From Ophiodon elongatus (lineage: Eukaryota; Chordata; Actinopteri; Perciformes; Hexagrammidae): a DNA stretch of 64,000 nucleotides. Each line of letters opens with the position of its first letter. The first letter of the stretch is position 1. The notes below the pieces were generated by a model that did not search any database, had not been told where the DNA came from, and saw only the letters and a program-made list of their open reading frames with translations. Of the stretch, positions 1 to 12,900 are shown in pieces. The DNA is taken from NCBI GenBank assembly GCA_016806645.1, contig JACSYO010001818.1, positions 1,763,501-1,827,500 of the forward strand, read 5' to 3'. Both the position numbers and the translations under genes were made by a program.

Positions 1-309
1 TAGAAGAGAGCAGGCCTGACTTCTCTATTAGACCAGAGATGCCTTCATTGGCACAATCTTACTTATAACCCCATTACACGGAAACTCCCAGGCTATTTAT
101 TATGCTTTTCTATCGAACACTTGCAACTTGTGCACAAAGCCTTCTGCTTTTCATAGGACCTCAACCTGCTTTCAGCTGTAGGTTTTGCAGCCCTGGAATC
201 ATTTTAAATAATTTAAGTGCATATTGTGGCCAGTGTTCAGGTCAAACAAACACAGGACCTTCGTCCAGGAGACTGCTGTTTGTGAGCTGGTGTGAGAATG
301 TATATAAAT
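1..309. other. Unassigned unique sequence at the left edge
   Basis: No exon or recognised repeat seen. The short open frame starting at 102 runs into the microsatellite at 310 and is not a credible gene. Confidence 0.5.
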
Positions 310-325
310 GTGTGTGTGTGTGTGT

Positions 326-365
<40 letters not shown>

Positions 366-462
366 CTGTGTGTATGTATCTATGTATCTATCTATCTATA
401 GATATAGATCTATTTCTATATATATAGATATATATCTATATATATATATATATCTATAGATC

Positions 463-496
<34 letters not shown>

Positions 497-890
497 GATC
501 TATAGATAGATCTGGATAGATATATAGAGATCTATCTATATATATATATATAGATCTAAACATATAACTCTATATAATATATATTATGATCTATCTATAT
601 ATAGATCTACTATATATATAAATATAAATATATATAAGTCTATAAGATCTAATATAGGACTATCTATATATATGAGACTCTAATATATATTGATCTATAT
701 ACTCTATATTATATCTATAGATCGATATAGATCTATATATATATCTATATATATATGATCTATATAGATAGATCTATATATCTATAGATCAATATAGATC
801 TATAGATATAGATCTATATCTATAGATCTATAGATATAGATCTATATCTTTAGATCTATAGATCTACATATACAGATATAAACACACACA
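310..890. repeat. Compound (TG)n/(TA)n and GATC-rich palindromic AT array
   Basis: It begins with (TG)n, then (TA)n, then about 480 bp built from TATAGA, GATCTA and ATATAT steps, with many AGATCT palindromes. Much of it is its own reverse complement on a local scale, so it can form hairpins or cruciforms. It ends in a short (CA) run near 890. Confidence 0.9.
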
Positions 891-3800
891 TTGTTGTTCA
901 GGTTGTAGGACCTATTGGAAGTTTTTATTCACATCCATGACGTTCAAGTGCTTCAACATTTAGTCACAAAATTGTTTCTTCCTCTAAACATCTTAACTAG
1001 GTTGAAGAAGAAAAAAAATATGTAAAACTTCTAACTAGTGCATCGCTATTAAAGCTGCTGTGAAATTACCCCAGTTTGAACTGGAAATGCTGTTGGTATT
1101 TTTAAAAGGTGCTGTGAACTCTAGTAATCAGCCCCCTGCTGCCATGCACACAAAAGAACGTGTGTGCATGCTGGTTTGAAAAACAATTAATAACAGTTGC
1201 TTTTAATGGATTAGGACAGAGGTAATCTGTGAATGCTCTCTTGTGCAAATGAACTCAGCCCCATCCTCGACATGGCAGGAAATGCATGGTGCATGACTGA
1301 TAAAGAAAAGAATGATTGGCTTTCAAAAAAGAATATTCGGAATATCTCATAAAAGAGGTATGCTTATTTTTCAACATCCAATTCCATTGCAGTGTCCTGA
1401 ACTAAATTATATTAACAGTGTGTGCGGTATATCACACACATGTGCCCATCATCAGAATGTACCAGTCGCTGCTGGAATTCCAACACATTTCACATTCTGC
1501 TTCATTAACTCGGAAAATGCCACAGAAAGCAGCACAGAAAAGTTCAGTAATAAGCTCATTATTTGTGCCAACTAACACTATAGAAGTACCACAATGAAAA
1601 CAGTAGTCGTAGCTGTGTTTTTATACCCCAGTGACATCAGCTGCCGAGCTCCCAGCTATTCATCGACCAGAAGATTTCTTCATGAATAACACATTCAACA
1701 CTGTTACAGCTATTCAAAAGACCTTGACTTTTTATTTCACGAAGGCATTGTATGTAAATTTATTTCAAACATTTCTGACCCGTTTATCATTCAGTGTACG
1801 GTAAGTGAAACTTCTTTGATTGGTCAAATATTGGTTCTAAACTGGGATGTGTTATTTACTCTGCTGAGCCACTTTGGAGCCCAGTGCTGTTTTTCTTTTC
1901 TTTTTTTTTTTTTACAGATAATGAGGCCTGTGATTACCATCTTAATAGCCATTAATAAAAAATGAGTGATGGTACGAGGCACATTTGCAAACAGTACACA
2001 GAGAATAGAGTATCAAGGAATTAAGCACACTTGGGAAGGGAGCTATAATCTCATGAAAATTCAATTAGCCGACTTTAAAAATGGATTATGCACAAGAAAT
2101 AAAATTAGCACGATAGGATGGAAAACAAGAGCATTTCATGGAAATCAGATAGCAGTTGCCACTCTGACATTCACTCATACAATTTCACAACTGCATTGCC
2201 CCTCATATTTTCTCATGAAACGCAACACAAAGTCGTGTCACAGTTTAAAGATGCAACCCTCAACCGCAATTTGTTTCTGGAAATGTATCACCTTGACAGG
2301 GCTTTCATTATTAACGTCTCATAATTAAGAAATCAAAGAAGTCACATTAATTTGTGCCGTTAACGCAACACTTACACAATGTTTCATTAAACAGTTTCCA
2401 GCTGATGCCATCTTTAGGAGGAGGATGAAAGAGGTCGTTTAATGGGGAATGTAAAATTGTGTCATAAAATACAAACATTTCATTTTGAATGTGGTTTGAA
2501 TTCTGACACTGTGAGAAAACACGTCTCACAAACTAGTTCTGAGAACATACAGTAAACCGACCCCAAGATTAGAATGAATTATCTGGAAGGTTCATTGGCT
2601 ATTGATCTATCATTCCCTTCAGGGGCACAAATCTAATCTTTTAACATTTACAAAAGTTCAGCCGCCGCGCTTTGGTGCACTGTTTGAATTTAACTTTAAA
2701 ATGAAAAAGAAAAAACTCTGAGGGTGTAATGCTCAACCAAATTAAAAGAAAGATAAAATCTAAGGCCCAAAGTTGGTTTAACATGTTAAGAATATTGAGA
2801 GATGTGGGTGGAAGTGAAGATCATTTTTTATGTAAGTGAGAATGATTGAAGCATACAAATCAGCGTTTTAAGACGATACCACATCATAATCAAAGTAATA
2901 ACAATGCATCTAGAGAACAAGAATGCATTTACAAAATGTAATGGAATTTACATGAAATAGTTGTCCAGACATTTTGAGTTTACCAAAGTCAATTAGATGC
3001 AACCTCTGAAGACCTTGAATGTCTGTTGAAAATGTTAGGTCAGTCCATACAAACGTTGTCAACATTTTTGACCAAATATGTCTTCCCAAAATGTCATCAC
3101 TTAGACACTGCAATTAGACATTTGTGTGAAATTGTCAATCAGCATATTAATTCCAGCCCAAAATGTGTTTTGTGACGTGTTTCATGTAAAAACAATAGTT
3201 TTTGAGATATTTTCATCTGGGCCAAAGAATGGTAGACTAACACTGCCTTTCTAAAGCCACAGTGCCTGTGTGGCTAACAAGTCACAAAGATGTGGACTGA
3301 ATATCAACTTCATATCAGAGGGATCAGCATGTTTCCTTAAAGCCTTTGTTTTTTTTTTATTCATTCAGGGATGTTGAATCTGAAAATAATTATCAGTGTA
3401 GCCACGGTAACACAGAGGCAAACATATTTTTATTTTATATTGAACTAAAAACTTATCTTGTATTTGAAGAAACACAAATCTTTTCACCAAACTAAAATGT
3501 CTTCAAGGTCAGTTGTTGCTTCTGAATTCAGTCACCATTGATCATTGTGCTTGCTAATTAACTGTAATGGAGAGGAATGATGAACCCTGAAGTGACCCGT
3601 CATGCTTGTAGTTGCAACAGCAATATTTCCTGTCAGCAAAGTCAACAAGCAAAATAGAAATGTGTTCCATTTAATAGCTGCAGAGCCCAGAAATTGTTGA
3701 TTAGAGGCTTCAAATCACAGCGAGCTGAAAATTAGGCCATGAGCGGGTCAACCTTTTCAGCTGAAAGTCTGAAAGAAAACAAAAAGTCTCCTGGAACGTA

Positions 3801-4029
3801 ATTAAAACAGACTTCAAAGTGAGGAGTTCAGATGTGTGCGATAATGATGTGGACTGGGCACTTTCCCAAATTAAGGTGTTAGAGTGCACGGCAGAAAAAT
3901 TTTCTTTTGATTTGAGCTACAGTAGAAGTGGAGCTGTAAAGACGGCTGTGAGAATTACTTGATATGGTAAAAGTCATTGGAATTATAAGGTTATTGCTGT
4001 ATGTTTATCATAGTCGTATTCATATTTAA
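891..4029. other. Gene-free AT-rich stretch
   Basis: No exon-like open frame with splice sites, no RNA gene and no recognised transposon. Open frames are below about 120 codons and without domain signals. The interval 1960-2340 looks like unique, homeodomain-site-rich DNA and is listed as a candidate regulatory element under findings. Confidence 0.5.
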
Positions 4030-4410
4030 GACTTTCAGTTGTATTTTCTCTTTGGTTTCATCAGGTCGTTTGACTATTGTCTCTGGTCTGTTATTTTTTG
4101 TCTGTTGTTTTTGTCCTGTCTTCTGTCTCTTGTCTCTGGTTATTTGACTGTCATTTTTTTGTCTCATCCTTTCTCTAATTTGATGGCCTTTTTTGTTGTA
4201 CATTTCAGTCTGCTTTATCTCGTGTCTAGTCCCCTATTTGTTTGTCTTTTGTCTCATCTTTTCTTTTGTCTTGTGTCTGTTGTTTCTTGTCTTGTATTTT
4301 GCTTTTTGTATTGTCAGTTTTTTCATGTATTTTTTCTCCTCTCTTGTCTTTTGTCTCATGGCTTGTCGTTTTTTCTATTTTGGGGATTTGTTTTTTTTTT
4401 CCTAATGACA
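4030..4410. repeat. Low-complexity TTTGTC-rich degenerate repeat
   Basis: About 380 bp of the plus strand is T-rich with recurring TTTTGTCT, TTGTCTC and CTTTTGTC words at irregular spacing. This creates open frames on both strands that encode biased peptides. It looks like a decayed minisatellite. Confidence 0.65.
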
Positions 4411-6512
4411 CGATTGTTATTAGCTGTCTATACTGTGTGTTGTCTGCGGTTTTGAGCCGCTCAGTCATCAGAAAATGTTTTTCCCTCTGACTTTCGAGAC
4501 TAAAATGATCTGTGTATGTTTATGATGTTTGTCTAGCAGTTTCAAAGTAGTCTTCTCATTCACAAACTGACGTGCATTTACACACTGTTCATGGTTACCT
4601 GCTCTACTTTCCACCGACCAGCCCAGACTCTCTTGTTACTTAAAAATCAATTTGGTGATTTTGGGGTTATTATCAGCCTTATAGGAATGAAGTCAGTTCC
4701 AGACTTCGGCCCTTCAGTTAAAAAATTCATATCACAAACCTACTTTCACAAAGACAGTACTCCCTCAAACATTAAGGTTTGTGGGAGTACTTTCAGAACA
4801 ATTTGCTGAAACATCTTCCAAATTAGGACGAACGCAGACCAAGCCTTTGTTGTTTCCTCGGATGACTTAGATGGTCTGAAATCTCAGCGTCGGGGACCTT
4901 ACAACCAAACACTGGCCATTAAAACCTACTTCATCTCTCTGAGGACAGATGTGCAGATCTCAGGGAGCATCTTTACCTCACAGCATTGCTGTTAAAGTGG
5001 AGGGGTAATTTTGAGAGTTAAAGAGTTCTAAGAAAATGCAATGATTTCCAGCAAAAACACTCCAGTTAATGTTGTCTTATAGTGCAAAGCATTGGTGAGA
5101 GAGAGGATTTTGTCCTTGAAGATGTCTGACAGATCAGGAAGAGGATGCTAAAATATGTATGGTTTGGCCTTTGGTCCGAGACCTATGGAGAAACCATGAA
5201 TAATAAATGGTCTGTAACTCCTATGGATTTATCTGTTTATGTCAGCTACTTTTAAAAAGTGCATCCCTGAATGTGATATTGTGGAAACAAGAGCAAACCT
5301 TTTCTAACAACCTAAACCACCATTTATTCTTGCTGTTTAGGAAATGAATTTCACCGAGGTGAATTACTGTAGCCTTGGATGAATCTTAAAACCTATCAAA
5401 AGTTGCCATGATTTTCAACAAGAATAGTCTGGAGGCCATAACTATTAAAAGTTATTTAGTTCCTAGCTTTAGAATGAAATTTAACTGCTCTTGCCTCATG
5501 TCTCCGTTTACAGTTGAGAGAAAATGGATGTTAATGGCTGACTGCAGTCACTTAAGTTGTCATCAATCATCCTACTATTTGGCCTGACAGCGTTTTCCCC
5601 GATGTCAAATTACAATTTTTTTTTCATTTGCATGTCATTATGCAGCACTCCAAATTGCAGAGGTTAAACCGCCAGTCAAAAAGATTCCTCTAAGATTCCC
5701 TAAAGGAGTGCCACGCAGAAATGGTCACAGTTTCAACTCAACTCACGCATTTTAGCCGAACTTACACATTTCTTTATTCATGAGCAACACTTCGGCTTCT
5801 CTCTTGCGTTAAAAGATGCCAGCGTTGGGCCGACTACGGTAGTCTTTTTTTTTTTCAAGCTTGCTGAGTCGACAAAATGAGTCTACGCATCCGTGATGGT
5901 GGGTGGATGGTGAATCAACGTGTGTGTATGTGTGTGTGTGTGTGTGTGTTTGTGAGTAAGTGTGCGGTACTGTGAGCATTTTCAGGAATGTGTTTCTTTT
6001 TCAAACAAGACGCACGACAAGGCAGAAAGTGCTTCTTCCCATTAGTCACAAAGTATTTAAAGCCATTGTTGGCAATCTTGACAAACTAACAAGAGTACGC
6101 TAGATTTTTTTTTTTTATTATACAAGATAAAAACCCAGCCCAGCAGTGACAACTCTTTTCCAATCTAAGTAGCTAGCAGCAGTAGCTCCAAAAGTTGCTA
6201 AATTGGGGAAGCACCAAATTCATGCTCATTCATCCTCTCGGCACCAAGAATGTCTGAACAATCCATTCAGCAGTAATCAAGATATTTTACTAGATATTTT
6301 ACACTGTGCCAAATCCCACTCGCCCAGAATTGTCATTATGAGGATTGGATTCATTGATTTGCTGTCAAGATGTAATGAGAATTTAAAAAAAAATATGTTT
6401 TTACCAACCCTACCTATTCCTGAAGGAATAGTTCATTTTGGTAAACACACTGGTTGGTTTTCTTGCTGAAATTTAGATGAGAAGATTTCTACCACTCTGA
6501 TACATGAGAATG
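4411..6512. other. Gene-free stretch with one short (TG)n
   Basis: Nothing recognisable beyond a (TG)n run at about 5918-5960 and short homopolymers. Confidence 0.5.
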
Positions 6513-6520
6513 GTGTAGAT

Positions 6521-6981
6521 CAGTGATTCTCAACTGGTGGGTTTTCACGGGTCTTTGCCTGGACAACAAAAAATTGGATAAGATTTCTTTTTTTTTTTTT
6601 TTTTATCCTGTGGTTTTATTTTGAAGAGACTCTGGGTCTTTAGGATAATGAAATTGAATAGCCTACTGAATATAAAATTCAGCTTGTGAACTTACACTTA
6701 TATTTTATTGAAAATGTATTAAATAAATATTTTTAAAGGATTTCTAATCGATGCTAATTTTAAATAAATTTAAATATTTTTTAAATCTTCACGTACCCCC
6801 GCCATTGTACAGCATAGAAGAACACCGTGACCCGCAAAATTTGTTTTCTAATCATCAGCCAATCAGCACCATCTTTTCATTAAATACATTTGAGAAGTTG
6901 AAAATGTTCCTCGATTTGGGTTGCGGCTTGTCATTAAGGGGTGATGGTGGGTCCCACAGCCATACCAGTTGAGAACCACTG
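6521..6981. mobile_element. Non-autonomous hAT element (MITE) with 8-bp target-site duplication
   Basis: The 461-bp element starts CAGTGATTCTCAACTGGT and ends with the inverted copy ACCAGTTGAGAACCACTG; 17 of the 18 terminal bases match. It is flanked by a perfect 8-bp direct repeat GTGTAGAT (6513-6520 and 6982-6989). CAGTG ends with 8-bp duplications define the hAT superfamily. There is no transposase frame inside, so it would need a transposase supplied in trans. Confidence 0.92.
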
Positions 6982-6989
6982 GTGTAGAT

Positions 6990-9081
6990 CTTCTCATCTA
7001 ACTCTAAAAAAGAAAGCAAATAACTAGACTTTCCAAAAGTATTGTTAGGGCCCTTTCCAAAATTCAAAGAACTTTTGGCTTCCTATCCAACTTGGCATGT
7101 AAAAAAAAAAGCAACAGGGGACACATGCTACAAAATAACAGATTGAAAAAATGTGGCAGTGAGAGCAGAGGTTGGCAAACGAAGCACTATATGTTTGGCT
7201 GTGAGCTTTGAGGGAAGTATTAATAAAATATGTTATCTGAATTTCGGATTCTGTTAATACGACCTTTATTTTTTACTTTGTCCAGTTTTTTGGCCGCTCA
7301 TAATTCGGCCGTGTCTTATCGAATAGATATTGAGCGCACAGACACATCTGGCATAAAATGAATTGTGCTTTTTTATCTCCTGCTGACCTCATCCACAAAT
7401 GTCCTCTGGCTTTCACTTGCTGCCTCTCTCAGGGAGCAATGATACCTGATGAGATGAAGTGTTACCTTCAGATGATCTCATTCAAGGTACATGCAGGGTA
7501 CCCAGTTCATTGTACTCTTACTCAATGAGACTAGCAGCCTTACATCCTTCCCCAGTCATCAACGGTTTATAGATCACAAAAAGAGAAGGAAATGTACAGA
7601 TATGCAAAGAGAGAATGATATATAAAAAAAGAAAAGCTAATGGATTCAAAGAAAGAAAAGTGTTCCGTTCAATATCTAGAAACTTATGAAAGCATTTCAA
7701 AGAGTGGAAAACAAATTCCATGCAGTTGGCAAATAAAAGCTGGCAAACAGATGAGAACAGGTGGGTTCATGGCTACAAATATGAAACTCTCTCTCTGTGT
7801 GAGCTTCGCAACCTGGAATAATATTATTGGGGACACTATGGCCAAACTTATCCAATTCAATAGATAGGTTTTGCCTGGACTCTATTGTCTAGAAAAGGTG
7901 TTACACTGAGAACGTAAACCTGTGCTGTTAGTACTGAGAATACACAAATATATCTTCAACTGTGTTTTTTAAAAAAAAAAAAACTTTCTTATTCAGGAAG
8001 AGAAAGTTGTCTGAAGCGAAGCCGAAAACGAGAACCTGAACATTTTCACAACTCAAATAGGCTTCCTCTTCAAATTGCAGGTCAAGTGTTCCTCCAGGAG
8101 CTGAATCCATTAGATGTATTATACAAGAGACATTCCAAAAACACAGGCAGACATGGAAGTTTTGGGGGGAAAGTCTTGATATATAACCTCCAGGACATAT
8201 TTGATGAAAGCGCAGAGAAAACAATAAATTATTTGGCTGTTTGTGCGTGCAAAAATGAAATTATAGCCAATGGCAAAGTCTATGTGATTAGTACATTTTG
8301 GCTTCATTAAACTGTAATTGACCTAAAATGTGCCTTTGGAGATATTCAAGTTAACATGATTACTGCCCTTCATTTCAAATTACTTTGTGCTGTTACTCAG
8401 TAGTGACAAAAAACTTTGTGCAAGACGGATATTTTGAGGGGAGGGTGGTGGGTCCCAAAGTGAGACTTCCACTTCCACTACCGAGACAGAAAATGAAAAG
8501 AAGAACCTTCATGACAAAGTCCCAGAAGGGAGTCAATAGTTTTTGAGAGAACAACAACCACAGGAAGTGTTTAGTCATCAGCCAGGACACACAACCGCTT
8601 CAAGTGAAATACCTCCCGTACACAGTAAAATGCAAACGGGGGGGAAATAATATTTCATGGTGTAACAATTTTGTGGATTTGTACAGTAAAAGCCATCGCT
8701 CACAGTGGGAGTTACATACAAGGACTTGTTTCATCCCGTGTGCATTGAGCTGCCGGAGGCTGACATGTACAAGGTTACTGATTTGAAAGCTGTGTATTCA
8801 TCCATTCATGCATATAGGTGAGTGGGTGTCGAATGGTTAGACCCTTGGTCCCGTGGGAAAAAGTCAACACAAAAAAAAATAAAAAATAAAGTCAGATGCT
8901 CGGTTGGAAAAGCATCAGAATGCATCGAACATAAAACTACCGCAGTTTAAATTCTGACCGTTTCAATATTGATGCCATATATTAAGATGAAATGTTTAAA
9001 ATACTAACCGCTGTTCCATATTTCAGTGCCACTGTTCCTTAGTGTCTTTACAGTAGTTATATTATTTGGTTTAGGACATGG

Positions 9082-9147
<66 letters not shown>

Positions 9148-10120
9148 TGCGTGTGTGTGTGTGTGTGAATGCCCTTCACTGAAACCACAGCTTTGTGGAG
9201 GATTCAGAGAACAAAGTTGGACAGACCCTTTGAACATGCTTTTAAATATTTCAGATAGCACTGATCAGATTAGGAATGAGAGCCAATCTAGGGCATATAG
9301 ATCTCAGGTTGTAACCTCACACCGAATCAAAGTAACATGAGACAGACTTTGAACCTTGCATAGACCTATCCGGACGACCTTGGGATCACATTTGAAACGC
9401 TCCATTGTTATTGAACATGCGACAGAGATAGCACAGCCAACCACTGTTTGTAGCCTAATCAATGGCAGGCCTTTACCGGTGTCTCCTTCCTTTGACATAG
9501 CATGCAATGTTTCTTTAGTGCAGATTTTCTTTTCTTTTTAAGAGGTAGAGCAGACAGCTATGTTTGGCAGATTTCAAAAGGGATTTTTGGCTACAAATAA
9601 AAGCCGCGTGATGTGTTTTGAGAAAAGGGAAGGTCAATTAGTTCTTTGCAGAGTTTGAAACTGAATGAACCAGTTTAGATGATTAAAACTGGCAAGATGT
9701 CCTGCGTATAGGAGCTGTTTGTGTAGCTATTCTGCTGTAAATGAGGAACAAAGAAATGCAATGCATACGTTTTCAAGTGATCAGATTACCCAGCTCCAAA
9801 TATATTTCCTTCCTGGGAAGAAAATCCGTTCTTAGTTGCTCTACTAAAGATATTTGGCTTCTTAAGAGGATGTATACGGTGTGATTTAGGGGCATATTTT
9901 TCTCAACATGCACCTTTTTCCTTCTTGCAATACATCTCCAACCCAGTTTGTGCAACCCCTCCTTCCTAGCAACTGTAACAACGCACAGCAGGATTGTCAT
10001 TCTTAAGATTTCTACACACATCAAAGCGGTGTGCATGGGGTTGTAGTAGGAACATTACTCAGCAAGAGTTTGGAGGATGGTCTATTGCATTGCCTTTAGA
10101 AACACAAGATCAAAAATGTA
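6990..10120. other. Gene-free stretch with a (TG)n/(GTGC)n microsatellite
   Basis: No exon or transposon recognised. A compound microsatellite lies at about 9085-9166: (GT)n, then GTGC units, then (GT)n. Confidence 0.5.
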
Positions 10121-10124
10121 AGTT

Positions 10125-10400
10125 ACATTAAATTTCATTTAACAGACACTTTTATCCAAAGTGACGTACAATAATTGTGTGTATATATGTGTGTGTATAT
10201 ATATATATATGGGCCCGATCTGTTTGCAGCACGGTACGCAAGTACCAATGTTTTGAAACGGATGCGGGCAGCCACCGGTAACCAGTGAAGGGAGCGGAGG
10301 AGGGAGTAGTGTGGGGGAATTTAGGTTGAAGACCAGTCGAGCTGCTGCATTCTGGATGAGCTGCAGAGGTCAGATGGCACTAGCAGGTAGAAGTAATGGA
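10125..10400. repeat. Dispersed teleost-type repeat fragment
   Basis: Two segments resemble sequences I recall as widespread in fish genomes: the box ACACTTTTATCCAAAGTGAC (10147-10166), and AACCAGTGAAGGGAGCGGAG through GCTGCTGCATTCTGGATGAG (about 10278-10361). A short (TA/TG) run at about 10178-10210 separates them. The class is not certain; I recognise it only by family memory. Confidence 0.55.
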
Positions 10401-10850
10401 AAGTAAAAGCAGTGTTTGTCTACTTTAACGTTACTATGTCAAAGATTACTGTTTTCTTCTCTGGCAACACCAATGGCGATAAGTGATAATTGCAGGTGAC
10501 TTTATGGATCTGACTTCCCAGAGTTATAAACAGTGTACACCGCTTGTGATTTTCACAGGAATGTCGCAGCAGACATCCAGTTCGTAATAGCCCACTTCAA
10601 ATGCAAGTATATATATATAATATAATATAATATAATAATAAATACAATGTGCCGTAATCAATCAGTGATGAGATAATTACTTTCTCCTAATGAACAGTTC
10701 CTTGGCCTAATTTACTGTCCAGGGAAAACAATCACACAAATGCAGAGCAAATGTTTCTCTATGAGATGAGAAGTTGTGATACGTTTTCATATTGTGTCAC
10801 TGATCAGCCTCTTATCGCAAAGCACACCAGCCCTATCTTCACCATCTGTT
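10401..10850. other. Gene-free stretch
   Basis: Nothing recognised apart from a short AT repeat near 10609-10645. Confidence 0.45.
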
Positions 10851-10858
10851 ATCTACAG

Positions 10859-11916
10859 CAGTGTGCCGTGAGAGGTCGTCAGGTGTGCCGTGGGAAAATG
10901 TCCAATTTCACTTAATCGGTCCAAAAAAATATTATTTAGTTGCCGCAAATAATTTGCCATTGTTGAGCGTCTGAGCCTGCAATATAGTGGCTGGCCTAGT
11001 AATTAAATACTCTTCCATGCCAGTGGGTGGCAGTAGGTAGCGCAATAATTACCCTGTTAATTTAAAATAGTAGAATTAAATGATGCGCGGGAAAGGTTGT
11101 GGTGAAGAACGGCGATGGAGAAATATTTCAAAAAGAAAAATGCAGACTCTGAACTGGGCTCTGGGCAACCGTCTAACCAGAGGAAAAGCCCAGAACGAGT
11201 GGTGGTAAAAAAATAAATAAAAAAACTGTGAGCTCGAGGCAGCACGGTGAAAGTTATCTTTCGTTTGGATTCACTTTCACCGGGGATCCGACTGCACCGA
11301 TTCCGTTATGCTTGGTGTGTGGAGAAAAGCTATCAAACAGCGCCATGGTCCCAAGCAAGCTGTGACGTCATCTCGAGACGAAACACCGTCACTTAGCAAC
11401 AAGAACAGGGACTGTTGTGTTCGCCTGCGCACACAAACTGAGAAACGGGTAACTTTTATGAGGAAATCCACAAATGTGTCTGAGAAAGCTCTCAAAGCTC
11501 GTTAGTAGCTGAACTGGTGTCTGTCGTGTTTTTAAATACACATCAGACGTGAGAACAACTGCTCTTCATTGTAACTCTTTATTCCACGTTCCGCGTGCTG
11601 TCTCCCCGATACCGGCTCTGCCCCAGGCTGTCCTTCTCACCTGAATCGCCCCTGGGTCCTAAGTCCCTACATGTACTGTTTCTTACATCCATCATTTAAA
11701 CATACATGAACATCAATGTGCCAACATATATTTATAACAAATACCACAGTGGCCAAATCAAAAAGCCCACACACTGTGGCAGAAACATTAATACTACCTG
11801 CTGCAGAGCCATTGTGAACGAGATGCATTTTGTAACTTTTTTGGTTGTTGGTGTGCCGCAGGATTTTTTTTATTGTAAAAAATGTGCCGCGACTCAAAAA
11901 AGGTTGAAAAACACTG
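10859..11916 (+). mobile_element. Internally deleted hAT transposon with decayed BED-finger transposase
   Basis: The 1,058-bp element starts CAGTGTGCCGTG and ends GTTGAAAAACACTG, and is bounded by a perfect 8-bp duplication ATCTACAG (10851-10858 and 11917-11924). The terminal match is short (CAGTGT). Inside, from 11115, are remnants of a transposase N-terminus: MEKYFKKKNADSE, then after a frame break ESYLSFGFTFTGDP, PLCLVCGEKL, a stop in place of a likely arginine before RHLETKH, another frame break, then LSNKNRD and VSEKALKAR. The C-x2-C and H-x4-H pattern is a BED zinc finger like that of ZBED5-type hAT proteins. The catalytic core is absent. Confidence 0.9.
11115..11502 (+). pseudogene. 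Broken hAT transposase, BED-finger N-terminus only
   Basis: This is the coding remnant inside the element at 10859-11916. At least two frame shifts and an internal TGA (11362-11364, probably a decayed CGA) break it, and it stops at a double TAG (11503-11508). The DDE and dimerisation regions of a hAT transposase are missing, so it cannot mobilise DNA. Confidence 0.85.
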
Positions 11917-11924
11917 ATCTACAG

Positions 11925-12520
11925 TATTTCTGGCCCTGGGAAATCAAATCTGAGGTGATTGCCTAATAGGCATGACAGCCCAAAAGAAAAAAAGTTTTGG
12001 AAGGGGAGGACCAAAGGAAGGGCAAGGGTTGAATTTGGCAATCTGCTGACCTTGGTTTTCCACTTGAAAACACAAACCGAATCTATTTCACTGTCACTTA
12101 CTCTCCTTTTCTCAGCCTTGACTAAAAAAAGGAAATGTCCAACCTTAACACAGAGGGAGAGCACAAGTCGTAGCTTTAATGAGGCCCAGGGGTTTTAAGT
12201 CAGGGGCCTGGGGGGCCTCAGGAGCACTAGACCCCTCTTCATGTATGAAGCACAGAGAACAACTACTGTATGTACAGTGTGAAGTGTGTTGTACCAATTA
12301 TTCCCAATTAGGTGCAAGATGGTGAGTAAAGTGGAATCAGGAAGGAAAAGCATAACAGCAAACGTTTCTGTAAAGGTTAATGAAATAATAAATATTCTGA
12401 CTGGGTTGGAAACAGGGAACTAACAGTCGTTACTACAACCTCTAAAGGGCTTTGTCATTTAAACATCAACATACGTGGGTTTTGTCACAGTTCAACTTCC
12501 CTTCTCTCCTGCTCTCTATC
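11925..12520. other. Gene-free stretch
   Basis: No exon or recognised repeat. Confidence 0.45.
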
Positions 12521-12521
12521 T

Positions 12522-12670
12522 CTCACCCACCTCATCAGCTTATTTAGTGCACCCGTTAGTCACACCCACCTCATCAGCTTATTCAGTGCACCCGTTAGTC
12601 ACACCCACCTCATCAGCTTATTTAGTGCACCCGTTAGTCACACCCACCTCATCAGCTTATTCACTCGCAC
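12522..12670. repeat. 39-bp minisatellite, about four copies
   Basis: The unit runs from CACCCACCTCATCAGCTTAT to GCACCCGTTAGTCA. Copies begin near 12523, 12562, 12601 and 12640, with TTT/TTC variation. The unit is a multiple of three, so it produces a chance open frame (12475-12708) with repeated PTSSAY and VHPLV words. Confidence 0.9.
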
Positions 12671-12900
12671 CTGCCCACTCTGCTGCACCTACTCCCTTCA
12701 GTATTTAAACCCCGCCTTCACACACAATCACGGCCAGATCGTTCTCTGCATTATGCCCAACTTTCCAGCGTTGACCCGCCGACTGATTTCCCGTTGCCGA
12801 TCCTGCCTGTTTGGAACCCTCTGCCCCGGTAAACGACCACGAGATTCTTGTTTAATGCATAACCAACCAGTCGTGTAACAAGGGGGTTATATCTCAGCCA
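12671..12900 (+). repeat. Possible LTR/SINE-like repeat segment next to the minisatellite
   Basis: It contains a TATTTAAACCCCGCC box, then C-rich sequence (TTGACCCGCCGACTGATTTC, CTGCCTGTTTGGAACC) and ends near a GTAACAAGGGGG. This order of promoter-like box and C-rich tail is typical of fish retroelement ends as I recall them, but no target duplication or coding region was found. Confidence 0.3.

Noticed and set aside
102..401. Possible short secreted protein at the left edge
   Set aside because: The frame runs into the TG/TA microsatellite and has no support.
4039..4455. 138-codon hydrophobic open frame, possible small membrane protein
   Set aside because: Made entirely of TTTGTC-rich low-complexity DNA; the hydrophobic look comes from Phe/Leu/Cys codons in T-rich sequence.
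12475..12708. Repeat protein with PTSSAY motifs
   Set aside because: Encoded by a 39-bp non-coding minisatellite; the frame stays open only because 39 is a multiple of three.
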